Positions 6,276 through 12,717 of a stretch of 12,717 nucleotides of DNA are shown in pieces. A program made the translations under genes and the position numbers. Each line of letters starts with the position of its first letter. Position 1 is the first letter of the stretch. The notes under the pieces are model-generated. The model saw only the letters and a list, made by a program, of their open reading frames with translations, did not search any database and was not told the origin of the DNA. The DNA is taken from assembly GCA_937958375.1 (NCBI GenBank), contig CALGNY010000243.1, positions 1 through 12,717 on the forward strand, read 5' to 3'. Source of the stretch: an uncultured Bacillaceae bacterium (GTDB lineage Bacteria; Bacillota; Bacilli; Bacillales; Alkalibacillaceae).

Positions 6276-7241
6276 GTGATTGAGATTCAGCAATTGACGA
6301 AGCGATTTGAGGATGACACAGTCGCGTTGGATCAGATTAACTTAACGTTTTCTTCAGGGGAATTAACCTGTGTGATCGGTCCGAGCGGCTGTGGGAAAAC
6401 AACGTTATTAAAACATATTAATCGACTGATTACCCCAACCCATGGCGATATACATATCTCAGAAAAGTCGATTTACGAACAAGATATTGTCGAACTGCGA
6501 CGTTCGATTGGTTATGTCATTCAACAAGTTGGACTGTTTCCACACCTTTCCGTCCAGGAAAATATTTGTGTCGTACCTAAATTGCTTGGATGGACAAAAC
6601 AACAGCAAAAAGAACGGGCGACCGAGATGTTGGAACTTGTCAACCTAGATCCCGAAACGTATCGGAATCGGTACCCGCTTGAGTTGAGCGGTGGAGAACA
6701 GCAACGGATTGGTGTGGCCAGGGCCTTAGCAGGCGAACCGGATATTATTCTGATGGACGAGCCATTTAGTGCGCTTGATCCAATCAGCCGGGAACAGCTG
6801 CAAGACTATTTAAAGGGACTTCATGAAAAATTGAAAAAAACAATTGTCTTTGTGACTCATGATATGGATGAGGCACTTAAAATCGCTGATCGGATTGTCA
6901 TCATGCGTGAAGGACGGATTGAACAAATCGGGAAACCGGATGAGATTCTCAGACATCCGAGTTCTGAATTTGTTTATTCGTTCATTGGTAAGGATCGAAT
7001 TGCACGTTACGTACCGAGTAATGAACTTACGGTGAGCGATTTAAGGGAATGGTATTTACCTGATTATCCCCAAGACGTACCGGCGATCGATCGCTCACTT
7101 TCTGTCAAACAAACCGTAGAAGAATTCGCCTCGAAAAATGTTTCTGCATTAAAAATTATCCATGAAACAAAAACCATCGGCTATCTAACAAAAGACCAGT
7201 TACTCCAAGCGCTAGTGTCGGAAAAGGAAGTTAGCTCATGA
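6276..7241 (+). CDS. Opu/ProV-type osmolyte ABC transporter ATPase
   Basis: A 321-residue ATPase that would energise uptake of a quaternary amine such as glycine betaine, carnitine or choline. The start is GTG 6276, eight bases after GGAGG; nearby ATGs are out of frame. All ABC motifs are present: Walker A GPSGCGKTT at 35-43, Q-loop about 83-84, signature LSGGEQQR at 137-144, Walker B ILMDEP at 158-163 and H195. The C-terminal 80 residues contain about one CBS-like unit (TVEEFASKNVSALKII, then a GYL segment). OpuCA-type proteins are nearer 380 residues with a CBS pair, so the ionic-strength sensor seems shortened. The stop overlaps the permease start by four bases (ATGA). Confidence 0.9.
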   Translation: MIEIQQLTKRFEDDTVALDQINLTFSSGELTCVIGPSGCGKTTLLKHINRLITPTHGDIHISEKSIYEQDIVELRRSIGYVIQQVGLFPHLSVQENICVVPKLLGWTKQQQKERATEMLELVNLDPETYRNRYPLELSGGEQQRIGVARALAGEPDIILMDEPFSALDPISREQLQDYLKGLHEKLKKTIVFVTHDMDEALKIADRIVIMREGRIEQIGKPDEILRHPSSEFVYSFIGKDRIARYVPSNELTVSDLREWYLPDYPQDVPAIDRSLSVKQTVEEFASKNVSALKIIHETKTIGYLTKDQLLQALVSEKEVSS

Positions 7242-7879
7242 ATGAATTCTTTGAAACGATTCAATCGAGATCGGATATGATTCAAACGGCATTTATGGAA
7301 CATTTGTGGTTATCCTTCGTGGCCATGCTGATCGCCTGCCTCATTTCATTGCCTCTTGGTGTCCTGATCGCCAGGTCGAAAAGGCTGGCTGAACCGATCA
7401 TCGGTGTGTCAGCGATTTTTCAAACAATCCCGAGCCTTGCCATCTTTGGTTTTCTTGTTCCGGTGATGGGAATCGGCACAAATACAGCTCTGATTGCGTT
7501 GATCGTCTATGCTCTTCTTCCGATGATCCGGAATACTTATACAGGAATCACCCGAGTGAATCCTTCGATGCTCGAAGCGGCAAGTGCAATGGGAATGACC
7601 CGCTGGCAACGCATGTGGCGAATCGAAGTGCCACTCGCACTGCCTTTTATCATGGCCGGCATCCGGACAGCCACCGTACTCACCGTTGGGATTGCAACCT
7701 TGGCAACTTTTGTCGGTGCGGGTGGTCTTGGCGATGTCATCTACCGGGGAATCCAATCTTATAACCAATATCTTATTTTGGCTGGTGCGATTCCGGTGGC
7801 ATTACTGGCAATCGTGTTTGATTTCATTTTGAAATTACTTGAAAAAAGTACGACACCAAAAGGAATGAAAATAGATTAA
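7238..7879 (+). CDS. Opu/ProW-type ABC transporter permease
   Basis: A 213-residue membrane protein with about five or six hydrophobic segments. The start overlaps the ATPase stop by four bases, implying translational coupling. The ATPase-docking EAA loop reads EAASAMGMTRWQRMWRIEVP, and LATFVGAGGLGDVIYRG follows as in OpuCB/OpuBB. The permease is probably a homodimer, because this operon encodes only one such subunit whereas opuB and opuC of B. subtilis encode two. The substrate is likely a compatible solute or a related betaine. Confidence 0.9.
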   Translation: MNEFFETIQSRSDMIQTAFMEHLWLSFVAMLIACLISLPLGVLIARSKRLAEPIIGVSAIFQTIPSLAIFGFLVPVMGIGTNTALIALIVYALLPMIRNTYTGITRVNPSMLEAASAMGMTRWQRMWRIEVPLALPFIMAGIRTATVLTVGIATLATFVGAGGLGDVIYRGIQSYNQYLILAGAIPVALLAIVFDFILKLLEKSTTPKGMKID

Positions 7880-7913
7880 TGGACGGCAACTGCCAATGTA
7901 GGAGGATGATGTT

Positions 7914-8837
7914 GTGAAAAAAATAAAAGTTACTTTGCTGATTGGCTTGTTCATGGCCGTTTTAGTTGCCTGTTCTTCAGGAGATGAAAGTTCTGAGTCG
8001 GCAAATTCCGGTCAAACGATCACGATCGGCGGCAAGCCATGGACAGAACAATATATACTTCCGCAAATAATTGGTCAATACTTAGAGGAAACCACGGAAT
8101 TCCAAATCGAGTATGAAGAAGGTTTAGGCGAAGTGAGCGTATTGACACCTGCAATCGATCGTGGCGATATCGATATTTATGTCGAATATACAGGGACTGG
8201 ATTGGAAGCTGTGTTAAACGAATCAGCTGAAGAAGGTGAAAGTTCTGAGAGCGTTTTGGAGAGGGTAAGAGAAGGGTACGAAGAAGAATTCAACGTCACG
8301 TGGTTAGAACCATTAGGATTTGAAAACACGTACACGCTCGCTTTTTCGCCTGAAAAAGAGTATGACGTCGAAACATATTCCGATTTGGCGGAGCTTTCCA
8401 AAGAAGAAGATATGACGTTCGGCGCTCCGCATGCGTTTTTTGAAAGGCAAGGCGATGGCTATGATGCCCTCTTGGAAACCTATGATTTTAATTTTTCCGA
8501 TACGAATAGTTTGGATGCAAATGTCATGTATGAAGCTGTTCACAATTTGGAGGTCGACTTGATTCCGGCATTTACGACAGATGGGCGGATTGAACGGTAT
8601 GAATTGGTCACAACCGAAGATGACAAAGGATTTTTTCCGAAATATGACGCGGCTCCACTTGTCCGTCTGGAAATTCTGAATGAATTCCCTGAGCTCGAAA
8701 CCAACATCAACGGCTTGGCTGGGACCATTTCGGAGGAGGATATGCAAGAGATGAATGCCAGAGTCGATATTGATGGAGAAAAACCAGAAGATGTCGCAAG
8801 AGACTTCTTGATTGAAAATGAATTGATTGAGGAATAA
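7914..8837 (+). CDS. Opu-type osmolyte-binding lipoprotein
   Basis: A 307-residue extracytoplasmic substrate-binding protein anchored by lipid. The start is GTG 7914, eight bases after GGAGG. Signal peptide with lipobox LVAC puts the lipid on C20, followed by a serine- and glutamate-rich linker. The mature domain opens ITIGGKPWTEQYILPQIIG and contains GDIDIYVEYTGTGLEAVL, both hallmarks of the OpuAC/OpuBC/OpuCC family. The protein is markedly acidic, which suits a salt-exposed surface. It is third in the operon, 34 bases after the permease. The ligand, betaine, carnitine, choline or possibly ergothioneine as in EgtU relatives, cannot be fixed without modelling the aromatic cage. Confidence 0.9.
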   Translation: MKKIKVTLLIGLFMAVLVACSSGDESSESANSGQTITIGGKPWTEQYILPQIIGQYLEETTEFQIEYEEGLGEVSVLTPAIDRGDIDIYVEYTGTGLEAVLNESAEEGESSESVLERVREGYEEEFNVTWLEPLGFENTYTLAFSPEKEYDVETYSDLAELSKEEDMTFGAPHAFFERQGDGYDALLETYDFNFSDTNSLDANVMYEAVHNLEVDLIPAFTTDGRIERYELVTTEDDKGFFPKYDAAPLVRLEILNEFPELETNINGLAGTISEEDMQEMNARVDIDGEKPEDVARDFLIENELIEE

Positions 8838-8851
8838 GGATTGAACCAGAT

Positions 8852-8884
8852 CATTCCGATTGTAGGATGGTACTACAACGAATG
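8852..8884. other. Bulged hairpin after the ABC operon
   Basis: CATT, CG and TTGTAG (8852-8865) can pair with CTACAA, CG and AATG (8873-8884), giving 12 pairs with two single-base bulges and a seven-base loop. No T-run follows, so it is at best a weak terminator. A further repeat, ATTGTG (8891-8896) with CACAAT (8911-8916), lies just downstream. Either could belong to control of the next gene. Confidence 0.35.
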
Positions 8885-8966
8885 GCTCATATTGTGAAGG
8901 ACTGTTATTACACAATCGAATACGGGTAAACTAAACAAAATTGTTGTGTCTGACCTGGAGGCTACC

Positions 8967-10421
8967 ATGAAAATCGAAAATATTTTGAACGGAATCCCAT
9001 ATCAAAGCGACCAAAAAGACCTCGTCAATTCGATTGAAATCATCGACATAACCGATGATTCCCGTGACGTCAGAGAGGGCTATCTGTTTATCGCTGTGAA
9101 TGGAGAAAATATAGACGGACACCAATATATCGAGGAAGCGATCGAAAATGGGGCGTCCCTTATTATTGGCGATCGAGAAATGAAGACGGAAGGCGTCCCG
9201 TATATTCGTGTGGGAAATTCTAAAGAAGTTGTCGGCCTGATGGCACGCAACTTCTTTCAAACGGATCAAAAGAATAAACGGGTTGTCGGTGTGACAGGAA
9301 CGAATGGAAAAACGACGACGAGTTATATGGTAAAAGAAGTATTGGAAACTCATGGTTTTCAATGCGGTGTGATTGGAACCATCCAAAATATCGTCAATGG
9401 ACAAGCTTTTGAAACGATCAACACAACGCCTAATCCGATTAAACTCCATCGTTTATTAAATCAAAGCTACGATGATGTCATGATTATTGAAGTATCTTCC
9501 CACGCATTGAAACAGCATCGGGTCAAAGGCGTGGAGTTCGACGTGGCTATTTTTACGAATCTTGAAAGGGAGCATTTGGACTACCATGCGACCATGGAGG
9601 ATTATTTCGAAACGAAATTTCGCATCTTTAAACAACTGAAACCTCAAGGGACGGCCATCATGAATCGAGATAATTCATGGGGGGAAGTCGTCTATCGTCG
9701 GCTACAAAACCAACCGTGTCAGGTCAAAACAATCAGCACGGATGCGGATTCGACCATTCAATTGCCGATCAATCAATCGTCCATCCGCTTTCCGGGTGAG
9801 GCTGAAATCGAATTTGAACTGTTAATGCCAGGTGAACACAACCGGCTGAATGCGGCGATGACGTTGCTTGTAAGCGAGGCATTCGGTTTGGAACGAAAAA
9901 AATCCGTTGACGTATTGCGGAATTTCACAGCACTGCCAGGTCGATTCGAGTCGATTTATTTCCCGGGAAATAGACGAGTCGTCATTGACTATGCTCATAC
10001 GACAAAAGGGATTTATTATTGTCTGAAAGCTGCAAAAGAATGTCGGCCGAAACGAATTATTCATGTATTTGGTTTTCGGGGAAATCGTGATGAATCGAAA
10101 CGCTCGGATATGCTGATCCATTCTGCCATGCTGAGTGATTATTATATTCTGACGTTTGACGATTTGAATGAAATCCCTGAAGAAAAAATGGAGAATACAC
10201 TTCATTCCTACCAAGAACAATATGGTGGTACGCATGGAGAAGTCGTGACCGACCGAAGCTTAGCCATCAAAAGGGCAATCGATTTGGCTGAACCCGGCGA
10301 TATGGTTGTGATAACAGGAAAAGGGCACGAACGTTATCAACAGGACTATGAGTTGGAAACGGTTTCTGATCGAGATACCGTTGAAAAACTGAAGCAAGCG
10401 ACAAAGGATATGACCGTATAA
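8967..10421 (+). CDS. MurE-family Mur ligase paralogue lacking DNPR
   Basis: A 484-residue ATP-dependent amide ligase. ATG 8967 is five bases after GGAGG; an in-frame GTG at 8946 precedes that site and is rejected. All three Mur domains are present: N-terminal DSRDVREGYLFIAVNG (31-46), P-loop GVTGTNGKTTT (108-118), TTP at 153-155, EVSSHAL at 175-181, NLEREHLDYH (198-207), the presumed carbamylated lysine K217, and GKGHERYQ at 451-458. The site that selects the added amino acid, DNPR in diaminopimelate-adding MurE, here reads D398-D-L-N. DYAHT is kept but followed by TKGIY instead of PDGL-like residues. The gene stands alone, not in a division/cell-wall cluster. It is therefore probably a second, divergent MurE with a different amino-acid substrate; that is inference. 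Confidence 0.85.
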   Translation: MKIENILNGIPYQSDQKDLVNSIEIIDITDDSRDVREGYLFIAVNGENIDGHQYIEEAIENGASLIIGDREMKTEGVPYIRVGNSKEVVGLMARNFFQTDQKNKRVVGVTGTNGKTTTSYMVKEVLETHGFQCGVIGTIQNIVNGQAFETINTTPNPIKLHRLLNQSYDDVMIIEVSSHALKQHRVKGVEFDVAIFTNLEREHLDYHATMEDYFETKFRIFKQLKPQGTAIMNRDNSWGEVVYRRLQNQPCQVKTISTDADSTIQLPINQSSIRFPGEAEIEFELLMPGEHNRLNAAMTLLVSEAFGLERKKSVDVLRNFTALPGRFESIYFPGNRRVVIDYAHTTKGIYYCLKAAKECRPKRIIHVFGFRGNRDESKRSDMLIHSAMLSDYYILTFDDLNEIPEEKMENTLHSYQEQYGGTHGEVVTDRSLAIKRAIDLAEPGDMVVITGKGHERYQQDYELETVSDRDTVEKLKQATKDMTV

Positions 10422-10462
10422 AAAGCACTCCACCAAGTACGAAACGTACAGATGGAGTGCTT
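10420..10462. terminator. Bidirectional terminator between converging genes
   Basis: AAGCACTCCA at 10423-10432 pairs perfectly with TGGAGTGCTT at 10453-10462; an inner GTACG/CGTAC hairpin sits at 10437-10449. The minus strand ends in a T-run (complement of 10420-10424), so it best serves the MFS gene, and it overlaps the stop codon of the Mur ligase gene. Confidence 0.8.
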
Positions 10463-10465
10463 GTC

Positions 10466-11662
10466 TTATGCCAATTGTTCCTGTTCTTTTTCTGCTTCAA
10501 TCTTCTTTTCCATTTGTCCGAGTAAATAGACAGTAAGATAAGGCAGAATCAGAAGAGAAGCTAATAAGACAAAAAGAATTTGTATGGAGAAGTGATCGAC
10601 GATAAATCCTCCAAAAGCTGGACCGACCATTTTCCCCGCCGTACCGACACTATTGATGATCCCCTGGTAAAACCCTGTTCTACCTTTAGGTGCAAGACTG
10701 CCAGCAATCGTTGGAACAGCAGGCCATACGAGCATTTCGCCAAATGTGAGGATGACCATGCCTGTCGCAAATTCTGGAAACGTTTGAGCGCTGAGCAAGT
10801 AAAGGAATGAAGCCAAAAAGATAGTATTCCCCAGGACGATTTGCATTTTTGGACTTCTCACCCAGTTGGTGATGAGCTTCATCAGTGGTTGCCCCGCAAT
10901 GATCATCGCTCCGTTAATGGTCCACAAAACACTGTATTTATCGACGGTTATGCCGAGATCCTGAGTGTACGACGCAATCGTTGTTTGCCATTGTGTATAG
11001 GCAAGCCAGGCGATGAAAAACCCAAAACTGAGAAAACCGAGTGCGATAAAAGACTTCTTGTTTTTGATCATCACACCTTGGCTGAACACCGTGGAATAGG
11101 CTTGTCGGTCGATTTGATCATCCATCGGCTTGAAGGTTGTCAAAACAATGACATAAAACAAAATAAACAGAGCCGCATTCGCCCAAAATATATAGGAAAA
11201 CGAATAGTAGGCGACAAATCCACCGAGCGAGGCTCCCAGTGCAACGCCGACATTCTGCGCGACATAGATGGCATTGAACGATCGTCTTCCGCCTTCAGGC
11301 CAGACGGAAGTCGCCATGGCGAACATGACAGGTACAATCACACCTGATCCAAGCCCCATGCAGATCAATAGAACGGAATACGGTATAAGTGAATGGAATT
11401 GAGTCAGCAAAACGGCAGAAAGTAAGGTAATGAATCCACCGCTCAAAATCGTCCGGTAACCTCCGATTTTATCGAAAAGCGTCCCACCAACGAGGTTACC
11501 CAATATGGCGGCCCCTTGGTTGAACATTAAGATCAATCCAGCGAAGGTCAGTGATTTTCCGAGTTCATTATGCATGTAGATCGTATTTAATGGCCAGATG
11601 AACGAAGCACCGGTCACGTTGATGGCCGTCGCCATAATCAATAACCAAACACGTTTCGGCAT
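10466..11662 (-). CDS. MFS transporter, drug-efflux (DHA1) type
   Basis: A 398-residue membrane protein with about 12 hydrophobic segments. ATG 11662 has a modest ribosome site, TAGGGGA, spaced about ten bases away, so translation may be weak. MFS motif A is visible as GGTLFDKIGGYRT at about 59-71 between helices 2 and 3, and GLGSGVIVPVMFAMATSV suits helix 4 of proton-coupled antiporters. The tail, from about 383, is charged and Glu/Lys-rich. Relatives include YttB-like and other bacillar efflux proteins; the substrate is unknown. It diverges from the sodium-channel gene over a 177-base gap and converges on the Mur ligase. Confidence 0.88.
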   Translation of the reverse strand: MPKRVWLLIMATAINVTGASFIWPLNTIYMHNELGKSLTFAGLILMFNQGAAILGNLVGGTLFDKIGGYRTILSGGFITLLSAVLLTQFHSLIPYSVLLICMGLGSGVIVPVMFAMATSVWPEGGRRSFNAIYVAQNVGVALGASLGGFVAYYSFSYIFWANAALFILFYVIVLTTFKPMDDQIDRQAYSTVFSQGVMIKNKKSFIALGFLSFGFFIAWLAYTQWQTTIASYTQDLGITVDKYSVLWTINGAMIIAGQPLMKLITNWVRSPKMQIVLGNTIFLASFLYLLSAQTFPEFATGMVILTFGEMLVWPAVPTIAGSLAPKGRTGFYQGIINSVGTAGKMVGPAFGGFIVDHFSIQILFVLLASLLILPYLTVYLLGQMEKKIEAEKEQEQLA

Positions 11663-11705
11663 GTGATGTTAGTCCCCTATCTGTTTCAAACAATCTATTT
11701 TACAC

Positions 11706-11714
11706 ATTTTATCA
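11706..11714 (-). promoter_or_regulatory. Extended -10 element for the MFS gene
   Basis: The minus strand reads TGATAAAAT across 11714-11706, an extended -10 element with one mismatch to TATAAT. No convincing -35 hexamer is present. A second TAAAAT at 11702-11697 is an alternative. Confidence 0.4.
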
Positions 11715-11744
11715 TGTGAAAGAGGCGGGTACCATTTCGAAAAA

Positions 11745-11757
11745 ACGAATCATTCGT
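11745..11757. promoter_or_regulatory. 13-bp palindrome between divergent genes
   Basis: ACGAAT-C-ATTCGT is a perfect palindrome centred on 11751. It lies about 40 bases upstream of the MFS -10 and about 50 upstream of the channel -10, where one regulator could act on both. The function is inferred only. Confidence 0.4.
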
Positions 11758-11798
11758 GAAAATGAACAAAAATGCCAAGAGAACAGTGAAGTTTTTTA

Positions 11799-11807
11799 TG
11801 ATAAAAT
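11799..11807 (+). promoter_or_regulatory. Extended -10 element for the sodium-channel gene
   Basis: TG-A-TAAAAT at 11799-11807 is an extended -10 element identical in sequence to the one serving the divergent MFS gene. No clear -35 hexamer is seen. The predicted start near 11814 gives a leader of about 26 bases. Confidence 0.45.
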
Positions 11808-11839
11808 GAATTGTTGTAACTTAGATGGGGGATTAAGTC

Positions 11840-12634
11840 ATGCTTCAGAGATTTAGTCGAAAAGTGGTTGAACATCCTTGGTTTCAACCGGTTATTATTA
11901 TTATTATCTTGCTGAATGCCGTATTCGTCGGTTTGGAAACTTACGGTAGCATATATGAAAGATACGAAGAATGGTTTCTTTTATTCGATGTGATCATCCT
12001 GTCGATTTTTACGGTCGAAATTATGTTGAAATTGATCGCGGAAGAAAAGACATGGCACTTTTTCAAGGATGGCTGGAATGTCTTTGACTTCTTGATCGTT
12101 GCTTTTAGTTTCATTTTTCTTGGTTCGCCGTTCATTACCGTTTTGCGTGTGTTGCGTGTGTTACGGGTCTTCCGTACAGTGTCGGTCATCCCTTCATTAC
12201 GGAAACTGGTGAATGCCCTTTTGATGACATTGCCTTCACTCGGAACGATCATGCTACTTCTATTTATTGTGTTTTACATTTTTAGTGTGATCGGCACGAT
12301 GTTATTTCAAGAGGTCAGCCCAGAGCTGTTTGGGAATCTGCAATTGACGGCATTGACTCTATTCCAGATGATCACACTGGAATCGTGGGCGACGGGTGTC
12401 ATGAGACCGGTGATGGAAGTGACACCATGGGCTTGGATTTACTTTGTTGCATTCATTCTTGTCGGAGCCTTTGTCGTCTTGAATCTCTTTGTTGGTGTCA
12501 TCGTCAATAACTTTGAAAAAATTGATGAAATGGAAAAAGATGAAGAGGATCAAGATGAATTTGGTGATCTGAAAACTGAGGTTTCCGAATTAAAGCAGGA
12601 GATTCGAGAATTGAAAGAGCTATTGCGTAAATAA
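11840..12634 (+). CDS. NaChBac-type voltage-gated sodium channel
   Basis: A 264-residue, six-helix channel subunit that forms tetramers and admits Na+ on depolarisation. ATG 11840 follows ATGGGGGA by about eight bases. The voltage sensor S4 carries arginines every third residue, R103, R106, R109 and R112, in LRVLRVLRVFR. S2 has F57 and E60 (FTVEIMLKL) and S3 has D83. The selectivity filter is TLESWA at 179-184, the same as NaChBac, with E181 as the ion-coordinating glutamate. S6 spans about 197-226 (VVLNLFVGVIVNNF), followed by an acidic neck and a C-terminal coiled coil at about 243-264. In alkaliphilic Bacillus such channels supply Na+ for flagellar motors and pH homeostasis. It is monocistronic, with its own terminator. 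High confidence in family and ion selectivity. Confidence 0.96.
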   Translation: MLQRFSRKVVEHPWFQPVIIIIILLNAVFVGLETYGSIYERYEEWFLLFDVIILSIFTVEIMLKLIAEEKTWHFFKDGWNVFDFLIVAFSFIFLGSPFITVLRVLRVLRVFRTVSVIPSLRKLVNALLMTLPSLGTIMLLLFIVFYIFSVIGTMLFQEVSPELFGNLQLTALTLFQMITLESWATGVMRPVMEVTPWAWIYFVAFILVGAFVVLNLFVGVIVNNFEKIDEMEKDEEDQDEFGDLKTEVSELKQEIRELKELLRK

Positions 12635-12687
12635 AAACAACTAGCCTTTCCACCGAGTGAACGGGGGAGGCTAGTTGTTTATTTTTT
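12635..12687 (+). terminator. Strong intrinsic terminator of the channel gene
   Basis: AAACAACTAGCC at 12635-12646 pairs perfectly with GGCTAGTTGTTT at 12669-12680; five more pairs, two of them G-U, extend the stem inward. ATTTTTT follows. It begins directly at the stop codon. Confidence 0.9.
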
Positions 12688-12717
12688 GGCTCTGTTAAAG
12701 TTTAGTGTTGAAAATTA
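12688..12717. mobile_element. Possible insertion-sequence end at the window edge
   Basis: The last 30 bases begin GGCTCTGTTAAAGTTTAG. This recalls the terminal repeats of some Bacillota insertion sequences, for example the GGTTCTGTT-type end of IS6-family elements. No transposase or second end is inside the window, so this is only a resemblance from memory. Confidence 0.25.

Noticed and set aside
7409..7768. Minus-strand open frame of 119 codons inside the permease gene
   Set aside because: It is an antisense shadow rich in Cys, His and Arg with no ribosome site.
10580..11347. Plus-strand open frames of 76 and 168 codons
   Set aside because: They lie antisense within the MFS gene, have no family features, and have unnatural composition for the window.

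Overview
The window reads as chromosomal DNA of a low- to mid-GC Bacillota, most likely a salt- or alkali-adapted member of the Bacillaceae. Strong GGAGG-type ribosome sites, frequent GTG/TTG starts, compact intrinsic terminators and a lipobox binding protein all fit. The sodium-channel gene and the osmolyte-type ABC operon suggest a Na+-rich or osmotically variable habitat. The species cannot be named from the sequence.

Left end (1-560): the N-terminus of an XRE/RNPP-type regulator (minus strand, cut by the window edge) faces a 49-codon gene for a short exported peptide (plus strand). Two adjacent 17-bp inverted repeats lie between them. This looks like an undescribed peptide quorum-sensing pair and is the most novel item here. 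The peptide gene ends in its own terminator.

670-4400: a GAF-EAL c-di-GMP phosphodiesterase with a strong terminator; then a small operon of an SRPBCC-fold protein and a pterin carbinolamine dehydratase; then a YdbP-like thioredoxin and an EamA-family permease whose ribosome site can be buried in a long hairpin. The 4399-4744 gap holds a hairpin and a tandem array of six 13-bp boxes at an exact 21-bp period, plus a decayed seventh.

4745-8837: an AtoE-type short-chain fatty acid permease (minus) diverges from a three-gene Opu-type ABC importer (ATPase, one permease, lipoprotein). The importer has a near-consensus sigma-B promoter, and the permease gene has a sigma-A promoter with an inverted repeat over its start region.

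8967-12717: a MurE-family ligase lacking the DNPR substrate motif converges on an MFS exporter through a shared bidirectional terminator. The exporter diverges from a NaChBac-type voltage-gated sodium channel across a 13-bp palindrome. After the channel's terminator the last 30 bases resemble the end of an insertion sequence.

The genes do not form one pathway. Themes are peptide and second-messenger signalling at the left, and membrane transport and ion handling through the middle and right.
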